This document shows positions 59,150 through 64,000 of a stretch of DNA of 64,000 nt, piece after piece. The position numbers and the translations under genes are program-made. Source of the DNA: Cupriavidus metallidurans CH34 (GTDB lineage Bacteria > Pseudomonadota > Gammaproteobacteria > Burkholderiales > Burkholderiaceae); NCBI RefSeq assembly GCF_000196015.1, contig NC_007972.2, positions 62,001-126,000 of the forward strand. Direction: 5' to 3'. Below the pieces are notes generated by a model that searched no databases, had not been told where the DNA came from, and saw nothing but the letters and a program-made list of their open reading frames with translations. Each line of letters starts with the position of its first letter. The stretch's first letter is position 1.

Positions 59150-60067
59150 TGGGAAGGCTGCCAGAAGGTAGGCCCGGGCTGCGACCATTGCTATGCCGAA
59201 ACCCGCAACCAACGGTCTGGCGGGGGCGTTGCCCCGAACTGGGGACCAGGGGCGCCGCGCCGCCGCACCTCCGCAGCCAACTGGCGAAAAATGTTTCGGT
59301 GGAACGCTGCCCACGCCGCGTTCGCTGCGGTCCACGGCCGCCGCCAGCGCGTCTTCTGCGCGAGCTTGGCCGACGTGTTCGATACCGCCGTCCCTATCGA
59401 ATGGCTTATCGACGTGCTTGATGTTTGGCGCCAGACGCCGCACCTGGACAAACTCGTGCTGACCAAGCGCATCGGCAACGCTACGAAGCGGCTCGGTGAG
59501 GCGTTCAACACGCTGATGCTGCGCGACGATTGTGCAGAGAATCCGCTCGTACCTTGGCTGGCAACGTGGATCGCCGGCAATGCACCCGCTGATATCTGGC
59601 TCGGTGCCACGATCGTGAATCAGGCTGAAGCCGACCGCGATATCCCCAAGCTGCTGCGCACGCCTGCCAAGACGCGGTTCCTTTCGATGGAGCCGCTGCT
59701 CGGCCATGTCGACGTTTTCTCCTCTGCTACCGGCGAACTGTTGCACACGTCCGGCAACGACTACGAGCCGGGCGCCCTCGACTGGATCATCGTGGGAGGT
59801 GAGAGCGGCGCCGGCGCCCGCTCAATGCACCCGGCATGGGCCCGTTCCCTGCGCGACCAATGCGCCTCGGCTGGCGTGCCGTTCCTCTTCAAGCAATGGG
59901 GGCACTGGCAGGTCGTGGATGGGTCTACGGGGAAAGCGGCCTTTCACGCTGTCGGCAAGAAGGCCTCCGGCCGGCTGCTGGACGGGGTGGTCCATGACGC
60001 CTTCCCTGTGACGTCGCTCGACGTCGGCGCTGCATGCGGACGCGCACTGGCGCGTGGAGCGAAGTGA
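59117..60067 (+). CDS. DUF5131 (phage Gp37/Gp68-like) protein, chimeric N-terminus
   Basis: The frame from ATG 59117 reads MRNNKVSLDNA from the element and then the authentic WEGCQKVGPGCDHCYAETRN. Cysteines C-x6-C-x2-C in that segment resemble a radical-SAM-like cluster site of the family. The C-terminus has DWIIVGGESGAGARSMHPAW and FLFKQWGHW, typical of DUF5131. The original first 16 residues lie at 36346-36393. The element thus supplies a new start in frame, and a 316-residue product could still be made. Confidence 0.85.
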   Translation: MRNNKVSLDNAWEGCQKVGPGCDHCYAETRNQRSGGGVAPNWGPGAPRRRTSAANWRKMFRWNAAHAAFAAVHGRRQRVFCASLADVFDTAVPIEWLIDVLDVWRQTPHLDKLVLTKRIGNATKRLGEAFNTLMLRDDCAENPLVPWLATWIAGNAPADIWLGATIVNQAEADRDIPKLLRTPAKTRFLSMEPLLGHVDVFSSATGELLHTSGNDYEPGALDWIIVGGESGAGARSMHPAWARSLRDQCASAGVPFLFKQWGHWQVVDGSTGKAAFHAVGKKASGRLLDGVVHDAFPVTSLDVGAACGRALARGAK

Positions 60068-60355
60068 TGGAGCCGTGCCGCCCAGGCACTCGGCTTGCCG
60101 ACCCACGGCGCCATGCAGCCTACCGACATCCCCGACTTCTTCACGCGGTTCCTGTCCCAGCCAGGCGACCTTGTGGTCGACCCATTCGGCGGGACGATTC
60201 GCACCGGCCTGGCCGCCGAGAGGTTAGGTCGGCGCTGGATCGCAACGGAATGGATCCTGCAATACGCGCGCGGTGCCGCCGAACTGTTCCGCCAGTTCGA
60301 CGGCTTTCAGATGCACCCGGCCATGCAATGGGCCACTCAACCCAAACGACAATGA
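60068..60355 (+). pseudogene. C-terminal remnant of a DNA methyltransferase
   Basis: From the codon after the DUF5131 stop the frame reads WSRAAQALGLPTHGAMQPTD, IPDFFTRFLSQPGDLVVDPF, GGTIRTGLAAERLGRRWIAT. This is motif X/I of amino-methyltransferases (DPFGGT...AAERLGRRWI). The catalytic (D/N)PPY half is absent, so about two thirds of the protein is missing. A TTG at 60095 could start an 86-residue product. The last codons overlap the next gene (ATGA). Confidence 0.75.
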
Positions 60356-60597
60356 CGCAGCACGACGACAACGAACGCGAATACCCCGAACCCGAAACCG
60401 TCCTTGCCATCCGCGGTGCCATCGCCACCGGGCAGCTGGGCGGCCCCAAGGGTCCGCCTGGCCACTGGCTTAATGAATTCTGGCAGATTGGCGCCGCGCT
60501 GCGCGACCATGCCGAAATCCTGCAGGGCTTCGAGGACACCGCGCTGCAGGAACTCCTGAATACGACGGCAGACTATCTGGCGACCGACGTCCCTTAG
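60352..60597 (+). CDS. small hypothetical acidic protein
   Basis: This 81-residue protein begins MTQHDDNEREYPEPETVLAI, with GQLGGPKGPPGHWLNEFWQI in the middle. It starts inside the stop codon of the methylase remnant, which shows the two were once coupled. No domain recognised. Confidence 0.6.
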   Translation: MTQHDDNEREYPEPETVLAIRGAIATGQLGGPKGPPGHWLNEFWQIGAALRDHAEILQGFEDTALQELLNTTADYLATDVP

Positions 60598-60691
60598 CCC
60601 GGCCGCCTTTCGCACAGTCAGTCGCGCCCGACCGTTGGGCACAGGATGCGGGCAGGCATAATGCCGGCATTTCCCGATCCTGATTCTCCCC

Positions 60692-61282
60692 ATGCCCAGC
60701 GGCCTCCTCCAATGCGCCCACTGCGACGGCGCCCCGACCTACATCTCTGGCCGGCTCCAGGCAGTTATCGTATGTGAAGAATGCGGCATTTCTACGCCTC
60801 CTGTTCGCCTGGACTCTGCGGACAAGGACACCGCGTTCACGACGCTCAGCGCGATCTGGAATAGCCGCGTCGAGCACCGCCCAGCCGACCAGAACGCGGT
60901 CTCAATGATGTCGCGGCGCGCGCTCACCGCATCGGACATCCCCTACTTCCTGAATCTGCTGGCGGCAACGACCTCCGACTGGGAGACGGTCGGACCCAAG
61001 TTTGCCGCCATGGCCGCGGCGCTTGCCCAGCCAGGGTACGAGTTCAAGCACGTAGATCCACCGGAGACCGTGATCTCCCAGGCGGCGAGATACCAGAAAC
61101 TGTTGAAGCGCGCGAAGATCATCTATATCGATGGCGCACCGATGATCCGCTTCGATCATGTGCCGGCACTGTGCGCGGAGATCGCCGAAGAATCCCTCGC
61201 CGACAAGGACTGGCCGCTTCTGGATCTGCACGAGTTCATTGGTAAGGCTATCGATGGCCTCCCCGATCACTGGCAGCCTTGA
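60692..61282 (+). CDS. Lar-like zinc-ribbon protein with C-terminal extension
   Basis: This 196-residue protein has an N-terminal ribbon C-x2-C...C-x2-C (LLQCAHCDGAPTY, VIVCEECGIS) and a following AIWNSR that match the restriction alleviation protein Lar family. Lar proteins modulate type I restriction. The C-terminal 110 residues (SDIPYFLNLLAATTSDWETV onwards) are of unknown function. It overlaps or nearly touches the nuclease gene downstream. Confidence 0.65.
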   Translation: MPSGLLQCAHCDGAPTYISGRLQAVIVCEECGISTPPVRLDSADKDTAFTTLSAIWNSRVEHRPADQNAVSMMSRRALTASDIPYFLNLLAATTSDWETVGPKFAAMAAALAQPGYEFKHVDPPETVISQAARYQKLLKRAKIIYIDGAPMIRFDHVPALCAEIAEESLADKDWPLLDLHEFIGKAIDGLPDHWQP

Positions 61283-61335
61283 CTTTGGCCCAGAAAGGGC
61301 AAGCTGGGAGCGTGTTCAATGACGCCCTCCCAGCA

Positions 61336-62226
61336 ATGATCCGTCAACTTACAGTCGCCCTTCTTCTCGCCGTCACCGCGGCAGCCGCCTCCGCCAAGGA
61401 CGCCGCGCAATGCGGAAACATCCTCGAGGCCGGCAAGCCGGCGGCCAGCCGTCCTGCCGCCAACACCAAGCTGCTCTGCTACCGCGCGTACGCAGTCCTC
61501 TACTCGCCGCAGACCCGCACGGCCCTATGGTCCGCCGAACGCCTGACCGCCGCCGCGGCGGATGCGGCCCGTACATTGCCGCGCGACAGTGATTTCTATG
61601 AAGAAGATCGCTTGCCGGCTGGCGAGCGTGCGCAGCGGCGAGACTTCGTACGATCTGGATACGACCGTGGCCACCTTGCCCCGAGCGGTGATTTCGGAGA
61701 CAAGGCGTCTCAGGCCGAAAGCTTCAGCCTCGCCAACGTCGTGCCTCAGAACAGCACGTCGAACCGGAGGACCTGGAGCCATATCGAGACATCGACGCGC
61801 AAGCTCGCGCGTCAGTATGGCGCCATCCATGTCGTGACCGGTCCGGCATTCACCAATGCCGCCCGAATGCTGAACGGCCGCGTGCGCATCCCGGACTATT
61901 TGTGGAAGGCAATCTATGTGCCGGGCGTCGGCGCTGCGGCCTACGTCGTCCGTAACGATGCGACGCAAGCCTACAGCGTCATCAGCATTAGCGAACTGTC
62001 GCGCTTCACCGGCATCGATCCGTTCCCCGCTCTGGCGCCGACAAAGCGAGGCGTCGCATTGGATCTACCGCCGCCGACACCGCATCCGGGGGAGAAGGCG
62101 GCTCGCCGTGTCGCATTTGCCAGGCTTGTTGGAAACGACAAAGCAGGGGATGCGGCTGAATCCCTCGGTGGGCTGGTTCAGCACGCCGGTGCGCTGGCCA
62201 CGCTCATGCTGGCCTACGCGCGGTAG
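61336..62226 (+). CDS. secreted DNA/RNA non-specific endonuclease
   Basis: This 296-residue protein has a signal peptide (MIRQLTVALLLAVTAAAASA) followed by a beta-beta-alpha-metal nuclease domain. The DRGH motif (YDRGHLAPSGDF) contains the catalytic His, and NVVPQNSTSNRRTW supplies the metal-binding Asn. Start ATG 61336 is chosen for the signal peptide, though TTG 61279 overlaps the previous gene. Periplasmic or secreted nucleases of this family occur near conjugation genes, where they may clear external DNA. Confidence 0.9.
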   Translation: MIRQLTVALLLAVTAAAASAKDAAQCGNILEAGKPAASRPAANTKLLCYRAYAVLYSPQTRTALWSAERLTAAAADAARTLPRDSDFYEEDRLPAGERAQRRDFVRSGYDRGHLAPSGDFGDKASQAESFSLANVVPQNSTSNRRTWSHIETSTRKLARQYGAIHVVTGPAFTNAARMLNGRVRIPDYLWKAIYVPGVGAAAYVVRNDATQAYSVISISELSRFTGIDPFPALAPTKRGVALDLPPPTPHPGEKAARRVAFARLVGNDKAGDAAESLGGLVQHAGALATLMLAYAR

Positions 62227-62235
62227 CATCCCGCC

Positions 62236-62261
62236 GGAAGGAACATGTTCCTTTCAAAAAA
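62236..62261 (+). repeat. 26-bp repeat copy 2, 3' of the endonuclease gene
   Basis: Identical to 14875-14900, including the palindrome AAGGAACATGTTCCTT. Both copies lie between a plus-strand stop codon and a bidirectional terminator, 47 kb apart. Confidence 0.8.
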
Positions 62262-62298
62262 GACGAAAGGCGCGCCTTTTGACGCGCCTTTCGCTTTC
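62258..62298. terminator. bidirectional rho-independent terminator
   Basis: CGAAAGGCGCG/CGCGCCTTTCG stem (62264-62293) with T/A-rich flanks, between the convergent endonuclease and 62317-63249 genes. Confidence 0.85.
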
Positions 62299-62316
62299 AT
62301 ACTGGCCGATTTACAG

Positions 62317-63249
62317 TCAGCCTCGTGCCCAAAGCCACGTTCCGAGGCCGAAGTACAAGGATAGCGGGATGGATGCCCCCGCCAGCGAAGCCAGAACGAA
62401 GCGGAGCCGGGAAGGGCGCCGCGGCGCCCGCGCAAGCTCGATAGCGCGCCAGCGGACATTGTCCACCATGTCCCGTACCTTCGGGTCCACCGCGGACTCG
62501 TCGAAGCCCGCCAGCCACACCATGTCGGAGTTGTGAATCTCGCCCACGAAAATCGATATCTCGCTGCCCCCAAACACCCTCGCCCGTTCCACTGCGAACT
62601 CCAGCATGAAGACGCTTCGCAACGGGATGTTGAGCTCAGGCTCGATCATCGCAAGCCAGCGCCAATCAGGATCCGGAAACACAGGCCCGCAGCGATCACC
62701 CCCGCCCGCCCGCCGCCGGCAATTCTCCACGAGATAGGCGTACGGCTCCGGAAAGCCAGCAATCCTGCGCCGCTCGTCGGGCGAGAGCGCATGGAAGGCG
62801 GCAGAGCCACCGATGTCCTGGAGACGACGAAACCCGTTCGCTCCGAAGCGGTCCGCCATCGTCCGCCGCTCGCGCCGCATGCCAGCGGCCACCATAAACA
62901 TGCGCATCGGCGTGAGAGCGGCTTTGAACTGCATCCGGAATGCATCGCGCAGTGGGATCTCAGTCCAGTCGTCCATCTCGACCTGGATGCCCCGGTACAG
63001 CTTCGCGAACTTCGTCTCGCCAAAGACAAGCTCTCCCGGGGCATTCTCGATTGCGTCTTCGACCAGAGCTTTGTACTGGCGATTGGTGCCACCCGTCAGA
63101 CCATGGAGCACGCCATAGACATGGCAAGTGACGCCGCGATATCGGATCGTCGCCGCATCGAGGCGTTGCGGGATCTCCGCGGTGCCGGCGAGCAGCTCCG
63201 CGACCGGCACGTATTGTGGGGAGGGCGCATGCATCGCGTCACCGGCCAC
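62317..63249 (-). CDS. hypothetical protein with C-terminal membrane anchor (weakly TraB/PrgY-like)
   Basis: This 310-residue protein begins, from GTG 63249, MAGDAMHAPSPQYVPVAELL; ATG 63234 is an alternative. The segment CHVYGVLHGL, then ELVFGETKFAKLY and a late IFVGEIHNSDMVWLAGF recall the GxxH...E...GxxH plan of TraB/Tiki-like proteins, but only weakly. A membrane helix lies near the C-terminus (FVLASLAGASIPLSLYFGLG). Function unknown. Its start overlaps the extended HU-like frame by about 150 bp. Confidence 0.55.
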   Translation of the reverse strand: MAGDAMHAPSPQYVPVAELLAGTAEIPQRLDAATIRYRGVTCHVYGVLHGLTGGTNRQYKALVEDAIENAPGELVFGETKFAKLYRGIQVEMDDWTEIPLRDAFRMQFKAALTPMRMFMVAAGMRRERRTMADRFGANGFRRLQDIGGSAAFHALSPDERRRIAGFPEPYAYLVENCRRRAGGGDRCGPVFPDPDWRWLAMIEPELNIPLRSVFMLEFAVERARVFGGSEISIFVGEIHNSDMVWLAGFDESAVDPKVRDMVDNVRWRAIELARAPRRPSRLRFVLASLAGASIPLSLYFGLGTWLWARG

Positions 63250-63530
63250 CGGCCACCATTGACCGCATCCTTGAATCGCTGGCCCGCCTTGAACTTCACG
63301 GTCTTGGCTGCCTCGACCCGGATTTCCTCGCCGGTGCGCGGATTGCGCGCCATGCGTTCGCCACGCTCGCCTTTGCTGAAGGTACCGAAGCCGATCAGGC
63401 TCAAGGTTTCGCCGCGGCCTACCGCCTCGACGATGGCATCGAGCGTTGCATTGAGGACTTGCTCGGCCTTGGTCTTCGTGAGACCGTCGACACCGCGAGC
63501 AACGGCGTCAATCAGTTCAGATTTCGTCAT
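63096..63530 (-). CDS. HU-family DNA-binding protein with long C-terminal extension
   Basis: From ATG 63530 (MTKSELIDAVARGVDGLTKT) the first 90 residues are a standard HU/IHF-like domain: GETLSLIGFGTFSKGERGER and ARNPRTGEEIRVEAAKTVKF. HU usually ends at KDAVN; here the frame continues about 52 residues (GGRWPVTRCMRPPHNTCRSR onwards) in a different frame of the downstream gene. This looks like a lost stop codon rather than a designed domain. It would bend DNA without sequence specificity. Confidence 0.85.
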   Translation of the reverse strand: MTKSELIDAVARGVDGLTKTKAEQVLNATLDAIVEAVGRGETLSLIGFGTFSKGERGERMARNPRTGEEIRVEAAKTVKFKAGQRFKDAVNGGRWPVTRCMRPPHNTCRSRSCSPAPRRSRNASMRRRSDIAASLAMSMACSMV

Positions 63531-63615
63531 GCGGGTATTCTCCTTGCGCGTTGGATGTGCCGAGGTATTCAAGCACGCCTCGACCTCATCTCTCGCCTGG
63601 AAAGACCCGCCAAAT

Positions 63616-63948
63616 TCACAACCTTTCGGAGTTGGAGCCTGGCCTGCCCGCTATCGGCCGAGCAGGCAGCTCCGCAAAGTCCTTCAAACCATCGAGGTAA
63701 GCGCGCCCCTGGCATGCGAGACTAAGATGCGCGACGTCGGCCTGCTTAAGCGCTACACCCAACGCCTTTCCCAACACATCGCCCTTCTCCGGCGGCATGG
63801 CGGACGAAATGCGAAAAATCGTTCCAGCCTCGGTATCGTGATCCTCGAGCTGCCACCCCGCCCCGTTCAGCCGCCGCCTGGCTAACGGTGCGAAGTGCGG
63901 ACCGTAGGCAAATTCCGCCAGCAAAAGATCTCGTGCTAGGAGGCTCAC
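63616..63948 (-). CDS. small hypothetical protein
   Basis: This 110-residue protein begins MSLLARDLLLAEFAYGPHFA, with NGAGWQLEDHDTEAGTIFRI in the middle. Soluble, no known domain. It lies upstream of the HU-like gene in the same orientation. Upstream sequence (63950-64000) is AT-rich and likely holds its promoter. Confidence 0.5.
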   Translation of the reverse strand: MSLLARDLLLAEFAYGPHFAPLARRRLNGAGWQLEDHDTEAGTIFRISSAMPPEKGDVLGKALGVALKQADVAHLSLACQGRAYLDGLKDFAELPARPIAGRPGSNSERL

Positions 63949-64000
63949 GCTGGCGGTATGCTACTCTAATTGAGAATTAGAACTATATAGGGCAGAGTGC

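Overview
The window looks like part of a mobile replicon (plasmid or integrative conjugative element) of a high-GC betaproteobacterium, most likely Burkholderiales. This rests on GC-rich codon use and on a dense set of plasmid/ICE families: a PRTRC cassette, DUF932, DUF1845, DUF1173, an SbcCD-like pair and a Gp3-like protein. No rRNA, tRNA, CRISPR array or replication initiator was seen. The genus is inference.

Layout. (1) 1-2707: the right part of a Tn3-family transposon whose transposase runs off the left edge and whose end appears to truncate a DUF3304 gene. (2) 3.2-13 kb, minus strand: small membrane proteins, a DndC-like PAPS-reductase-family protein, a Rad50/SbcC-like ATPase, a Mre11/SbcD-like phosphoesterase and a Gp3-like metal-binding protein. 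(3) 13.2-14.9 kb, plus strand: DUF1845 protein, a single-pass membrane protein and a bactofilin. (4) 15-22.5 kb, minus: DUF932 and many small uncharacterised proteins, including a tandem paralogous pair and a glycine-zipper lipoprotein. (5) 22.6-28.7 kb, minus: the PRTRC cassette (ParB, E, C, F, B, A, ThiF). A carries a JAMM motif, ThiF is E1-like, B has an E2-like Asn/Cys pair and C is a small candidate ubiquitin-like protein. The actin-like PRTRC protein D is absent. (6) 29.8-32.3 kb, minus: a short N6-methylase-like protein and small accessory proteins. (7) 32.5-36.4 kb, resuming at 59.1-62.2 kb, plus strand: helicase, DUF1173, FtsK-gamma protein, DUF5131 gene, methylase remnant, Lar-like protein and a secreted nuclease. 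(8) 36394-59149: a roughly 22.7-kb element inserted in the DUF5131 gene. It encodes three tyrosine recombinases plus a TnpC-like protein and carries a nuclease-STAND defence candidate with a partner gene, two RHS/immunity units (one broken by an IS21-family element) and an alpha/beta-hydrolase-fold protein. (9) 62.3-64 kb, minus: uncharacterised gene, HU-like protein, small protein.

The most striking feature outside genes is a family of structured 5' leaders before most minus-strand genes from 5.8 to 31.8 kb. Full copies start at sigma70-like promoters with a 5'-terminal GCGYC/GRCGC hairpin followed by AUCGAC. They continue with a second GC hairpin, a pyrimidine tract and a CCC...CGGG/CCCG...GGG hairpin, and often end in a hairpin that occludes the Shine-Dalgarno sequence. 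Short copies holding only the last parts sit between co-oriented genes. This suggests one shared RNA-level control over the whole PRTRC-associated gene set.
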